From positions 38,831-102,830 of the forward strand of contig NZ_JAEFDB010000011.1 in assembly GCF_016126015.1 (NCBI RefSeq): DNA of 64,000 bases. Reading direction: 5' to 3'. Position 1 is the stretch's first letter, and each line of letters opens with the position of its first letter. The notes beneath the pieces were generated by a model. That model was not told the DNA's origin. It searched no databases and was given only the letters and a program-made list of their open reading frames with translations. Shown piece by piece: positions 34,682 through 44,159 of this stretch. This DNA is from Capnocytophaga periodontitidis. Lineage in GTDB: Bacteria > Bacteroidota > Bacteroidia > Flavobacteriales > Flavobacteriaceae. The position numbers and the translations under genes were made by a program.

Positions 34682-35440
34682 ATGACATCTATGACAAAAT
34701 TCATTAGCTTTTCCACCCAGAAAGGAGGGGTAGGGAAAAGTACCTTTACCACCTTAGTAGCCAGCTTGCTACACTACCGAATGGGCTACAATGTAGCAGT
34801 GATGGATTGTGATTATCCACAATACAGCCTACACCGAATGCGAGAACAAGACCTCAAAACAGTGATGAACAACGAGCATTTTAAGAAAGCTGCTCATAGA
34901 CAGTTTAGTGAGCTAAACAAAAAGGCATACCCCATAATACAATGTAAGCCCAATGAAGCTCTTGAAAAGGCACAACAGCTTATCACAGAGACACCTTTCC
35001 CTATAGAGGTTATACTTTTTGATATGCCAGGGACAGTAAACACCGCAGGAATATTGACCTTGCTGGCACAAATGCATCACATTTTCTCTCCTATCACTGC
35101 CGATAGAGTAGTAATTGAAAGTACTTTGAGTTTTACTGAGGTACTTTCCAATATCATCGCAAAGAATACCGAAAGTACTATTAAAAGCGTGCATTTGTTT
35201 TGGAATCAGGTAGATGGAAGAGAGAAGTCACCTTTGTATAAGATTTATGAGCAAGTGATCGCTGATTTAGGTTTGAACCTGATGCAAGCCTACATATCTG
35301 ATAGCAAGCGTTTCAGAAAAGACGGCACAGAAAACCAACGATTGGTATTCCGTTCTACTTTAATGCCTGCTGATGAGAAGTTGATGAGTGGTTGTCATTT
35401 GGACGACTTTATTAATGAGTTGGTACAGATTATTCAATAA
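34682..35440 (+). CDS. traA: ParA-family ATPase TraA
   Basis: The 252-residue ParA/MinD-type ATPase has a deviant Walker A, KGGVGKST, near residues 14-21 (STQKGGVGKSTFTTLVAS), Walker A' (VMDCDYPQ) and Walker B (VILFDMPGT). The family member at this position in Bacteroides conjugative elements is called TraA. Its role is probably DNA or machinery positioning during transfer. It starts the rightward tra genes, followed after 11 bases by traB-like DUF3408. Confidence 0.85.
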   Translation: MTSMTKFISFSTQKGGVGKSTFTTLVASLLHYRMGYNVAVMDCDYPQYSLHRMREQDLKTVMNNEHFKKAAHRQFSELNKKAYPIIQCKPNEALEKAQQLITETPFPIEVILFDMPGTVNTAGILTLLAQMHHIFSPITADRVVIESTLSFTEVLSNIIAKNTESTIKSVHLFWNQVDGREKSPLYKIYEQVIADLGLNLMQAYISDSKRFRKDGTENQRLVFRSTLMPADEKLMSGCHLDDFINELVQIIQ

Positions 35441-35451
35441 ACCCTAAAGAT

Positions 35452-35835
35452 ATGAAAACAGCAAAACCTATAGACGAAAACGAACTAATGGAGTTAATGG
35501 CAGGCAAGCAACCCACGCCTGCCTCTGCCATTGCTACAGCTCCGATAGAGACAGAGAAAGCACCCCAGAAACCAGCTCCTGCCAAAAAGAAAAAGGCAGA
35601 ACTCTATGAGTATGAAAGTTATTTTTTTGAGCAGGGAGAGACTTCAGCAAGGGAAGGAAAATCGGTGTATATACGCCCTGAGTTTCACCAGCGAATAGCC
35701 CGTATTGTACAGGTGATAGGAGAAGACAAGATCAGTCTATACAACTATTTGGACAATGTACTTAAAGCGCATTTTGAGCAGTACCAAGAGGAAATTACAC
35801 AGAGTTTTGAACAGAAATACAAACCTATATTTTAA
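35452..35835 (+). CDS. DUF3408-type conjugal transfer protein (TraB-like)
   Basis: The 127-residue product has a flexible Pro/Ala/Lys-rich first half. Its C-terminal segment is GKSVYIRPEFHQRIARIVQVIGEDKISLYNYLDNVLKAHF, the pattern of DUF3408 proteins that follow traA in Bacteroides conjugative transposons. The C-terminal part looks like a ribbon-helix-helix DNA-binding fold, suggesting a ParB/centromere-binding partner of the ParA-like TraA. That role is inferred. The next gene begins 2 bases after its stop. Confidence 0.7.
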   Translation: MKTAKPIDENELMELMAGKQPTPASAIATAPIETEKAPQKPAPAKKKKAELYEYESYFFEQGETSAREGKSVYIRPEFHQRIARIVQVIGEDKISLYNYLDNVLKAHFEQYQEEITQSFEQKYKPIF

Positions 35836-35837
35836 CA

Positions 35838-36389
35838 ATGGAAAAGATTATCATTTTACTACTTATCGTGGTGATTTTGCTGTTGCTATCGGACAAAATA
35901 CCTATAACACTTTCTAAAAAGAGAACTCCCAAACCTAAAGCTACCCCTATACCCAAAACAGCTCCTTCAACTTCGGTAATGGGGGAAAGTAGATTTGTGC
36001 CTCCTGCAAAGGTAGTCCCTACAGCTATCCCCTTAACAGAAAAAGAGCAACAGGATATTCTGACAGAATGGGATGAGGAACCTACCATAGACCTTGAAGA
36101 TGAAGAAGAGGATTTACGCAGTTATCGAACAGAGGAAGAGGACAATGATTTTGCTACGGGGCTTTCGTTTGAGGACTTGGAAAAAGTAGCTACTTTCCTC
36201 TCTGAGGACAAAGAAGAGGTTACCACCGAGAACATAGAGCTACTGCAAAAGGTAGAGGGCACTAGTCTATTAGAAGCCATAGAAAAAGCCTTACCCCAAG
36301 CAACTCTTAAAGTGAGTGCGCTCTTGGAGAAGGCGTTGCCTAAAACCGTGGAAAGTAAAATGGAGTTTGATATTAGGGAATTTGTGTGA
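35838..36389 (+). CDS. Conjugal transfer protein TraD-like, membrane-anchored
   Basis: The 183-residue product has an N-terminal membrane segment (residues ~4-20), a proline-rich basic linker (KKRTPKPKATPIPKTAPS) and an acidic domain with LSFEDLEKVATFLSED. It occupies the place of traD in Bacteroides conjugative elements. It converges with the TIR-STAND gene, whose stop lies only 5 bases away on the other strand, so the inserted gene abuts it without damaging it. Confidence 0.55.
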   Translation: MEKIIILLLIVVILLLLSDKIPITLSKKRTPKPKATPIPKTAPSTSVMGESRFVPPAKVVPTAIPLTEKEQQDILTEWDEEPTIDLEDEEEDLRSYRTEEEDNDFATGLSFEDLEKVATFLSEDKEEVTTENIELLQKVEGTSLLEAIEKALPQATLKVSALLEKALPKTVESKMEFDIREFV

Positions 36390-36393
36390 TCTT

Positions 36394-39300
36394 TTATGTT
36401 ATAAAATACTCTTCATCTTTCTTTTTTTCTTGAATAATTCGCTTGCTTAACTCGTTTATATTCTGTCGCGCCCATTCTGAAACCATAGGATTACTATTGT
36501 CCACAATACTTTCAAGTAATTTTTTATTAGATTCAAGTAAGGGTACAATAGAACCTGACCACGAGAAGCTATTCATATTAGCCCCTAATCTGTCAAGAAC
36601 CTCTTTTATATTTCCAAATTCATCTATTAATCTTTTTGCAATAGGATTCCATTCAGTTCGGTCTTCGTTATATATAGGAACTAATTCAGCAATAAGAGTA
36701 GGTGCAATAGGTTGATTTTTATTACACCAGTCTATAATTTTTTCAACATTATCATTGTTAAATAATATATCTTTTTTTGTATATATGTTACTAACATATC
36801 CTCCCAACAGTTGCTTTATTCCCCAGAATTTCATATATCCATCATTCTCATTGATTATAGCAGAGGATATAATAGCCCAAGTGCTATCAAAATAATCACT
36901 CAATGCAATTTCAAATATGCTTCTATATGGTTCCAAACTAAATGCAGTATCCCAGTTTATATAATTGATAATATCATTTATAACAAATGAACATAATTTC
37001 TCATCTTTTTCTTCATTTTTAAGAATACTTCTTATATGATTAAAATATTGAAAGTTATCAATGTTATTATTCCATTGTACTCCTATTTTATATATACACT
37101 CTTTCAAAAAACCATCTATGACAATTTGTTTTTCAGTATCTTGAGTACGAATAGAACTTAATAGCTCAAAAATCATTATATACCCCTGTATCTCATAATT
37201 TAATAGCTTATTTTGTAAAGATTCAATCTCTTGTATACTGAGTTTTTGTAAAGCCATCCTATACTTTAAATGCCCTAAATAACTAAACAATTGAGGGTGA
37301 TTATCTATTAATTTAAATAATTGATCGAAGTACTCAACTCCTTTCTCATCATTAGCAACAAAAATAAACAGAAGATAATTTAAATACGATTTTTCTCCTA
37401 CTTTTTGATAAAAATATTTCTTAATTTCTCTTTCTGATTGCTCAATAAAGCCTAATAGAATTGAATAATCAAACAATTCTTCGCCTAATTCTTCTGCTAT
37501 TGATAATGATATATTAATAAATTTTTCACTTTTATCTATATTATCATTAAAAAAATCACTTATTGATTTGCCAAAATATGATTGATATATTACATAGATC
37601 CCTCGCTCTCTTTTGTAGAGTTTAGATAGAAGTTCTCTTTGCTCTACTTCTTTAAACTCCATAAAAACCTCGGCTAAAGAATACATTCGTTCCTTTTCTT
37701 TCTCTTCAAACTTTTCAAGAGAGTAGTTTTTATCATAGAACTTATCATAACTTCTAAAACGAGTCATAAAATCTTTTGATAATTCTTCTATAATCTTTTG
37801 TAAGTGCGTTCTATGTTCTTCTAATATTTTATTACCTTCAAAAGCTAAGGTCATTCTAATGCTATCTAATCCTTCTTGCCAAATTCCTTTTTTTATAGCG
37901 ATAACATCATCTATATATGGTAGTACTATAGCTATCAAACCTATGTTAGTCAAACCTCTAATGGAATCAGCAATAATTTTACTTACTTCATCTATATATA
38001 TACCTTCACTTCTAATAAGATTGATAAGTTCATCTAATATACTCTTATAGTATTCTGATATTTCATCATATGTAGGGACATAATCTTTTATTTCATCTAT
38101 TCCTTGCCTTTCTGCACCTTTCATTCTTGCAAAATGGTTAGTTGTTAAACCAGAAGCCATTGCTTTAATAGCTAATTGGGTAAACTTTTCGTCTTTCATA
38201 CCTAACCCCCATTTGATAATCTTTAATCTCTCCTTTAGAGAAACTTCTGTCCCAGCTAAGTAAATATGAAATAATTGCAGAAATTGTCCTGTTGCATTAT
38301 TAGCCCACGACTCATTCTCTGCAACCGCAAGTCTATACAATATTTTAGTACTATTAGCGAACGTTTCCTTACCAAAGCATAGCTTTTCTAATGTCCATAT
38401 TATATTTCGTCTTCCTTCTTTAAATTCTAATAGCTCTTCTGTTTTTTTATTGTTAAATTGTCTATAAAGGTTATCAGATATTGCTACTGGATTCACTTCT
38501 ACAAATGAACGGAAGAGGCGTGAACCCAACTCAGTATTTAAAACTTCTATACTATCAAAATAAGATTTATCCCCTACAAAATTATCAATGATTGTTCTGA
38601 TATCTGTGTTATATCCTAAATATCTAATTTGTTCTGATAAATAGTTCATAAGTTCTTCTTTGTGAGGTTTTTCTAATTTATCTTGTATATCTTTAATAAT
38701 ATTGTGAAAATGTTCTGAACTGATACTTTCCAAATATTTACTTGCTAATAGAACTGACAAAAAGAACGGTCTTATAGATAAATAACGACCTCTTTTTTCA
38801 AAAATTCCTCTTTTAATATAATATTTGACGGCTTCCTCAGATTCCTTAAGTCTTACAATATGATTATTATTAGAGATTGTTAGATTTTCATTAGTAACAA
38901 TAAAATTATATTGTTCTTTCTTTTCATTTTCATAACCAACCTTCCTAAATAAAGAACAAGAATCTAAAATATACCTCCATTTTTCACCCTTCTTACCTAA
39001 TATCTTATCTAATAATCCTTTGTTATCTGGTTCTTTCGTTAGTTTCCCATTTACAATATTTTCACACAATAGAATAGCTATAAGAGGTACTCCTTGTGAA
39101 ATTTGTTTAATTATTTCTATTGTACTTTGTTCTAAATTGTCTGATTTAGCCTTTATAATATCTTCTATGGAGTCCAATAAATCTTCGTTCCCAATTTTAA
39201 TATATTGGCTATCTTCATAATTCTCTTCAGGATTTGAATCAATAGAAATTAAGGATAGTTTGAACCCTTTTAAATTTCTAATAAATTTTTCATAACCATC

Positions 39301-40200
39301 TGCATTACAATTATCTATAATTAAAATAGCGTCTGACTTTTCTCTATTTATCGTATTAATAATTTCAAGATGATTATTTGAGAAATCATCATAATTTAAG
39401 TAGAGTACTCTATTTGAGAGTAGAATAGTTTTTTCATCACCTTCTATTTTTCTAAATATCTCAAATAAAATTCGTGTTTTTCCAATTCCTGAAAGACCTG
39501 TAATCCTAATTGGTGATTTATTAGGATTATCAATTTCCTTCATTATAATATCTCTAATTTCTTTTGTCTTCTTATTCTCTATAAACTCACTTTGTATATT
39601 AATCTCATCTTTCCATTGTTCCCAAGTTTTGAAAGGTCTATATTTATTTTTTTGTTCTTCAAGAATATGTTGTATAATATCCCTTATCGCTACCTTTAAG
39701 TTGTTAATTAATTCTTCTTTAATATCAGATTCATTCTTATCTTTTTTAGAATATTTGTATTCAATAGGATATCTTCTATGTTGTATATCAAAGGGCAGTT
39801 TATCTGAAGAACCATAAGAAGTGTTTATTATACCTATAATTCTTTCTTTTCCCAATGCATTATATGCAATTCCATATTCTAAAGTGACATTATTATTTAG
39901 AAAGGATTTTCTATTATTTTCTAATTTTAAAATTCTTTTCCAACATGGCAAATAATTCACTATAGATAGATCTGCTATAAAAATATCAGCATTAGGTATC
40001 CTCTCATCCATTATTGTATCTGCGATAGATGGGGAGCCAGGCTTTTTATTTATTCCTTCTTGTAACTCAAAGTCAATAGATTTAAAAGGATTTTTCTTTT
40101 TTATTTCTTTTGTAGCTTTCTCTATACAAGTTTTAATAAAAATCTTATTATATTTTGGATCTGTTGTTGATTGCCATGAATAGAATATTGTTATTTTCAT
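36394..40200 (-). CDS. TIR-like/STAND NTPase, predicted phage-defence protein
   Basis: With the start at 40200 the product is 1268 residues. Residues ~1-140 form a TIR-like domain of the 'FYSWQS' type (KITIFYSWQST ... PSIADTIMDERIPNADIFIADLS). An NTPase follows, with Walker A G235-L-S-G-I-G-K-T242 and Walker B ILIID296N. The last ~800 residues are a long helical-repeat sensor. This effector-NTPase-sensor order is that of bacterial NLR-like (STAND/Avs-type) immune proteins. I reject the upstream start at 40485 because the extension is antisense to traE and follows a good promoter. It is AT-rich relative to the flanking tra genes and oriented against them, so it is likely cargo. Confidence 0.75.
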   Translation of the reverse strand: MKITIFYSWQSTTDPKYNKIFIKTCIEKATKEIKKKNPFKSIDFELQEGINKKPGSPSIADTIMDERIPNADIFIADLSIVNYLPCWKRILKLENNRKSFLNNNVTLEYGIAYNALGKERIIGIINTSYGSSDKLPFDIQHRRYPIEYKYSKKDKNESDIKEELINNLKVAIRDIIQHILEEQKNKYRPFKTWEQWKDEINIQSEFIENKKTKEIRDIIMKEIDNPNKSPIRITGLSGIGKTRILFEIFRKIEGDEKTILLSNRVLYLNYDDFSNNHLEIINTINREKSDAILIIDNCNADGYEKFIRNLKGFKLSLISIDSNPEENYEDSQYIKIGNEDLLDSIEDIIKAKSDNLEQSTIEIIKQISQGVPLIAILLCENIVNGKLTKEPDNKGLLDKILGKKGEKWRYILDSCSLFRKVGYENEKKEQYNFIVTNENLTISNNNHIVRLKESEEAVKYYIKRGIFEKRGRYLSIRPFFLSVLLASKYLESISSEHFHNIIKDIQDKLEKPHKEELMNYLSEQIRYLGYNTDIRTIIDNFVGDKSYFDSIEVLNTELGSRLFRSFVEVNPVAISDNLYRQFNNKKTEELLEFKEGRRNIIWTLEKLCFGKETFANSTKILYRLAVAENESWANNATGQFLQLFHIYLAGTEVSLKERLKIIKWGLGMKDEKFTQLAIKAMASGLTTNHFARMKGAERQGIDEIKDYVPTYDEISEYYKSILDELINLIRSEGIYIDEVSKIIADSIRGLTNIGLIAIVLPYIDDVIAIKKGIWQEGLDSIRMTLAFEGNKILEEHRTHLQKIIEELSKDFMTRFRSYDKFYDKNYSLEKFEEKEKERMYSLAEVFMEFKEVEQRELLSKLYKRERGIYVIYQSYFGKSISDFFNDNIDKSEKFINISLSIAEELGEELFDYSILLGFIEQSEREIKKYFYQKVGEKSYLNYLLFIFVANDEKGVEYFDQLFKLIDNHPQLFSYLGHLKYRMALQKLSIQEIESLQNKLLNYEIQGYIMIFELLSSIRTQDTEKQIVIDGFLKECIYKIGVQWNNNIDNFQYFNHIRSILKNEEKDEKLCSFVINDIINYINWDTAFSLEPYRSIFEIALSDYFDSTWAIISSAIINENDGYMKFWGIKQLLGGYVSNIYTKKDILFNNDNVEKIIDWCNKNQPIAPTLIAELVPIYNEDRTEWNPIAKRLIDEFGNIKEVLDRLGANMNSFSWSGSIVPLLESNKKLLESIVDNSNPMVSEWARQNINELSKRIIQEKKKDEEYFIT

Positions 40201-40230
40201 AAAGTCTTTAATTGTTAAAATTTCACCCTG

Positions 40231-40260
40231 CAAAATTACAAAAACTTTTCCATATACAAC
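40231..40260 (-). promoter_or_regulatory. Promoter of the TIR-STAND gene
   Basis: On the minus strand, GTTG (40257-40260), an 18-base spacer and TAATTTTG (40231-40238) match the Bacteroidota promoter. Transcription would start near 40224, about 24 bases before the ATG at 40200, supporting that start. Confidence 0.7.
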
Positions 40261-40310
40261 CATATTAAGCCAAACCCTACCACTTTCATTCTCCTCATCT
40301 CCTATTCCCC

Positions 40311-40318
40311 TACCTTTG
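40311..40318 (+). promoter_or_regulatory. Candidate -7 element of the traE-traQ operon
   Basis: TACCTTTG fits the -7 consensus and lies 25 bases before the traE ATG at 40343. The -33 region is weak. It is divergent from, and close to, the TIR-STAND promoter. Confidence 0.5.
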
Positions 40319-40342
40319 CCCCGAATTTTAAAAACACATTTT

Positions 40343-40645
40343 ATGAAATCACTCAGCAAAATCCTGCTTTCAGCAGCATTTTTATGTATTAGCAGCCTTG
40401 CCTTAGCGCAGGGCAATGGCGTAGGAGGTATCAACGAAGCTACTCGTATGGTTACCTCGTATTTTGACCCAGCTACCAAGCTCATCTATGCCATAGGGGC
40501 TGTGGTGGGACTCATCGGTGGGGTGAAAGTGTATAACAAGTTTAGTAGTGGCGACCCCGATACCAGCAAAACGGCTGCCAGTTGGTTTGGGGCTTGTATC
40601 TTCCTAATTGTAGCGGCTACGATCTTGCGTTCGTTCTTCTTATAA
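40343..40645 (+). CDS. traE: Conjugal transfer protein TraE (DUF4134)
   Basis: With the ATG at 40343 the product is 100 residues: a signal-like hydrophobic start (MKSLSKILLSAAFLCISSLALA), then two further membrane segments around GGI.EATRMVTSYFDPATKLIYAIGAVVGLIGGVKVYNKF. This is the DUF4134/TraE pattern of Bacteroides conjugation systems, a small VirB2/VirB3-like inner-membrane or pilin component. A longer frame begins at 40316 but includes the promoter element, so it is unlikely. traF follows after 4 bases. Confidence 0.8.
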   Translation: MKSLSKILLSAAFLCISSLALAQGNGVGGINEATRMVTSYFDPATKLIYAIGAVVGLIGGVKVYNKFSSGDPDTSKTAASWFGACIFLIVAATILRSFFL

Positions 40646-40649
40646 ACTT

Positions 40650-41000
40650 ATGGAGACAAAAAATAGCTATTCTATCAACAAAGGCATCGGCAGAAGTGTA
40701 GAGTTCAAAGGACTTAAAGCGCAGTACCTCTTCATCTTTGCAGGAGGACTGCTCTCGGTGCTCATCTTGGTGATGATCCTCTACACGCTAGGAGTCAATT
40801 CTTTTGTATGCTTGGGGGTAGGCGTTAGTATGGTCAGCCTTGTGGTTTGGCAGACTTTTTCACTAAACCAGAAATACGGTGAACACGGCCTGATGAAACA
40901 AGCAGCTCGCAAACGCCACCCCAAATACCTACGTCACCAAAGATCGCCACGCCAATTTATTCGTTACCCTAAACCTAAAACAACCCTCAATGAGAAATAG
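40650..41000 (+). CDS. traF: Conjugal transfer protein TraF (DUF4133)
   Basis: The 116-residue product has the DUF4133 pattern: a start with 'Y.INKGIGR.VEFKGLKAQYLFIFAGGLL', two membrane segments (residues ~25-48 and ~52-70) and a basic C-terminus. It is the VirB3-like partner of the VirB4-type ATPase. Its stop overlaps the traG start by 11 bases, so the two are coupled. Confidence 0.8.
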   Translation: METKNSYSINKGIGRSVEFKGLKAQYLFIFAGGLLSVLILVMILYTLGVNSFVCLGVGVSMVSLVVWQTFSLNQKYGEHGLMKQAARKRHPKYLRHQRSPRQFIRYPKPKTTLNEK

Positions 41001-43479
41001 TTCTAAAATCAACACCTTAGAGAGTAAATTCCCTATTCTTGCCATAGAACAAGACTGCTTGCTCACCAAAGAAGCCGACATCAGCATCGGCTTCGAGGTG
41101 CAGCTTCCAGAGCTCTTTACCATTTCGGGTGAGGACTATGAGATACTCCACTCACTTTGGCATAAGGCTATCAAAGTATTGCCACAGTATACCGTTATCC
41201 ACAAACAGGACTGGTTTATCAAGGAACAATATGAACCTGAACTGCAAGGAGAGAACCTGAGTTTTCTCTCTCATTCGTACGAAAAGCATTTTAACGAACG
41301 TCCGTTCTTAAATCACAGATGCTACCTGTTCATCACCCAAACCACCAAAAACCGAATGAGAGCCCAAAGCAACTTTTCCTCCCTTTGCAAAGGGAACTTC
41401 TTGCCTAAGGAGCTCACTAACCGAGAACACGCCACTCAATTTTTGGAAGCGGTAGCGCAGTTAGAGCGTATTTTAAACGACTCTAACCTAATAAAGCTCC
41501 ATCAGCTAAAAACAGAAGACTATATAGGCACTCCTCACAAAAAGGGACTCTTTGAGCAATATCTCAGTCTTTCCACCGATGAGAAAGAGAGCCTGCAAGA
41601 TATATGCCTCTCTGCCGAACAAATGCGCATTGGTAACCAAAGACTCTGTGTGCATACCTTATCAGATACAGAAGACTTGCCCTCTAAGGTACAAGCCGAT
41701 AGCCGTTACGAGCGACTCTCTACCGATAAGAGCGATTGCCGTTTATCCTTTGCAGCCCCTGTGGGCTTGCTACTGAGTTGTAACCATATCTACAACCAAT
41801 ATCTGTTCTTGGACAATTCGGAAGAAAATCTTAGACAGTTTGAGAAGTCAGCACGCAATATGCACTCGCTTTCAAGATACAGCCGTAGCAACCAAATCAA
41901 CAAAGAATGGATCGAGCAATACCTCAATGAGGCACACTCTTACGGACTTTCCTCCATCAGAGCGCACTTTAATGTGATGGCGTGGTCGGACAACCCACAA
42001 GAGCTTAGGAGCATTAAAAACGATGTGGGTAGCGCTTTGGCTTCAATGGAGTGCAAGCCTCGCCATAACACCATTGATACGGCAACTCTCTATTGGGCAG
42101 GTATAGCTGGCAATGCAGCCGACTTTCCCAGTGAAGAGACTTTCTACACGTTTATAGAGCCTGCTTTGTGCTTTTTCACTCAGGAGACCAACTATCAAAG
42201 TTCTTCCAGTCCTTTTGGGATTAAGATGGCCGACAGACTCACAGGCAAGCCTATCCACTTGGATATCTCCGATGAACCTATGAAGAAAGGGATTATCACC
42301 AACCGCAATAAGTTCGTCTTAGGACCTTCGGGTAGTGGCAAATCCTTTTTCACGAACCACTTAGTGCGGCAATATTACGAACAAGGTACACATATCGTTT
42401 TAGTAGATACAGGGAACTCCTACCAAGGGGTCTGTGAGCTTATTCACCACAAGACCAAAGGCAAAGATGGGATTTACTTTACTTATACCGAAGACAATCC
42501 CATTGCTTTTAACCCTTTTTATACTGATGATGGAGTGTTTGACATCGAAAAGCGAGAGAGTATCAAAACACTGATACTCACCCTTTGGAAGCGAGACAAT
42601 GAGCCTCCTACACGTGCGGAAGAGGTAGCCCTTTCCAATGCAGTAAACCTTTACCTGCAATTGGTAAAAGACAATCCCTCGCACACGCCCTCTTTCAATG
42701 GCTTTTATGAGTATATCAAGAATGACTACCGAGCTATATTACAAGAGAAGCAGGTAAGAGAAAAGGACTTTGACTTGGCTAACTTCCTCAACGTGTTAGA
42801 GCCTTATTACAAAGGAGGTGAATACGACTATCTGCTCAATTCTGACAAGGAGTTAGACCTGCTTTCCAAACGCTTTATCGTTTTTGAAATTGATGCGATT
42901 AAAGACCACCCCATACTCTTTCCTGTGGTTACTATCATCATTATGGAGGTGTTTATCAACAAGATGAGGCGCCTGAAGGGTATTCGCAAGATGATTCTCA
43001 TCGAAGAAGCGTGGAAAGCGATTGCCAAAGAAGGAATGGCGGAGTACATCAAGTACCTATTCAAAACCGTGCGTAAGTTCTTTGGTGAGGCAGTGATTGT
43101 AACCCAAGAGGTAGATGATATTATCCATTCACCTATCGTGAAGGAATCTATCATCAACAACTCCGATTGCAAGATATTGCTTGACCAGCGCAAGTATATG
43201 AACAAGTTCGATGCTATCCAAGCGATGTTAGGACTTACCGAGAAAGAGAAATCGCAAATCCTATCTATCAATCTCTCTAACGACTCTCGTCGCAAATACA
43301 AAGAAGTGTGGATAGGCTTAGGAGGCACACACTCTGCGGTATATGCTACAGAAGTAAGCCGAGAAGAATACTTTGCCTACACCACTGAAGAGAGCGAAAA
43401 ACACCAAGTGATGGAACTCTCCGAGAAGTTAGACGGCAATTTGGAAAAAGCTATCGTACAAATGGCTAATGGACTGTAA
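40990..43479 (+). CDS. traG: Conjugation ATPase TraG (VirB4-type)
   Basis: The 829-residue product is the VirB4-type motor. A ~440-residue N-terminal domain is followed by Walker A, G445-P-S-G-S-G-K-S, and Walker B in KMILIEEAW (near residue 670), with late motifs QEVDDI and LGLTEKEKSQIL. It powers assembly of the mating channel and sits at the inner membrane. It is full length for the family and shows no breaks. Note that Bacteroides naming calls this VirB4 homologue TraG, unlike plasmid F naming. Confidence 0.9.
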   Translation: MRNSSKINTLESKFPILAIEQDCLLTKEADISIGFEVQLPELFTISGEDYEILHSLWHKAIKVLPQYTVIHKQDWFIKEQYEPELQGENLSFLSHSYEKHFNERPFLNHRCYLFITQTTKNRMRAQSNFSSLCKGNFLPKELTNREHATQFLEAVAQLERILNDSNLIKLHQLKTEDYIGTPHKKGLFEQYLSLSTDEKESLQDICLSAEQMRIGNQRLCVHTLSDTEDLPSKVQADSRYERLSTDKSDCRLSFAAPVGLLLSCNHIYNQYLFLDNSEENLRQFEKSARNMHSLSRYSRSNQINKEWIEQYLNEAHSYGLSSIRAHFNVMAWSDNPQELRSIKNDVGSALASMECKPRHNTIDTATLYWAGIAGNAADFPSEETFYTFIEPALCFFTQETNYQSSSSPFGIKMADRLTGKPIHLDISDEPMKKGIITNRNKFVLGPSGSGKSFFTNHLVRQYYEQGTHIVLVDTGNSYQGVCELIHHKTKGKDGIYFTYTEDNPIAFNPFYTDDGVFDIEKRESIKTLILTLWKRDNEPPTRAEEVALSNAVNLYLQLVKDNPSHTPSFNGFYEYIKNDYRAILQEKQVREKDFDLANFLNVLEPYYKGGEYDYLLNSDKELDLLSKRFIVFEIDAIKDHPILFPVVTIIIMEVFINKMRRLKGIRKMILIEEAWKAIAKEGMAEYIKYLFKTVRKFFGEAVIVTQEVDDIIHSPIVKESIINNSDCKILLDQRKYMNKFDAIQAMLGLTEKEKSQILSINLSNDSRRKYKEVWIGLGGTHSAVYATEVSREEYFAYTTEESEKHQVMELSEKLDGNLEKAIVQMANGL

Positions 43480-43519
43480 TAAATTAATAATCATACGTAA
43501 ATCATAATAATTAAAGTCA

Positions 43520-44149
43520 ATGAAGAAAATGTTATTAACGGGGCTTTTTGCTATAGCTATGCTGGCAAGCCCCAAACTAAGCGCACAATGGGTAGTAACT
43601 GACCCGACTAATTTTGCTCAGAGCATTATCAACACTACCCAACAGATAGTGCAAACCTCCTCAACAGCTAAGAATATGCTCAACAACTTCCGAGAGGTAG
43701 AAAAGCTCTACACCCAAGGTAAGGAGTATTATGATGCTCTAAAAAAGGTAAATAACTTGGTAAAAGATGCCCGCAAAGTACAAGAAACGGTGCTACTGGT
43801 GGGCGACATCTCCAAGATGTATGTAACCAACTTCAAGAAGATGAGCCAAGACCCTAACTTCTCCTCTCAAGAATTGTCGGCTATTGCCAATGGCTACTCC
43901 AAGCTCTTGGGTGAAAGTTCTAAGCTACTCAAAGACCTGCAACAAATTGTCAATAGCTCCTCACTCTCTATGAACGACAAAGAGCGTATGGACATTATCG
44001 ACAAGGTGCATAAGGAAGTGAAAGAGTACTATAACTTAGTACGCTACTACACCCAGAAAAACATCTCAGTAAGCTACCTACGTGCTAAGAAGCAAAACGA
44101 TGCGCAAAAGGTACTCTCACTCTATGGAACAGAACTCAAATACTGGTAA
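43520..44149 (+). CDS. traI: Conjugal transfer protein TraI (DUF4141)
   Basis: The 209-residue product has a signal peptide (cleavage near KLSAQ, residue ~23) and is then largely helical, with heptad-like stretches (TSSTAKNMLNNFREVEKLYTQGKEYYDALKKVNNLVKDARK). This is the DUF4141 pattern, equivalent to VirB5-type periplasmic components at this place in Bacteroides tra operons. It lies between traG and traJ, in the same operon, 11 bases before traJ. Confidence 0.8.
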   Translation: MKKMLLTGLFAIAMLASPKLSAQWVVTDPTNFAQSIINTTQQIVQTSSTAKNMLNNFREVEKLYTQGKEYYDALKKVNNLVKDARKVQETVLLVGDISKMYVTNFKKMSQDPNFSSQELSAIANGYSKLLGESSKLLKDLQQIVNSSSLSMNDKERMDIIDKVHKEVKEYYNLVRYYTQKNISVSYLRAKKQNDAQKVLSLYGTELKYW

Positions 44150-44159
44150 AAACTGATAA

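Noticed and set aside
40201..40485. Longer N-terminus (95 extra codons) for the TIR-STAND protein
   Set aside because: It would be antisense to traE and its promoter and would run across a consensus minus-strand promoter. The TIR-like domain begins exactly at the ATG at 40200.
42043..43328. Minus-strand open frames inside traG
   Set aside because: Shadows of a well-conserved VirB4-type gene; no features of their own.
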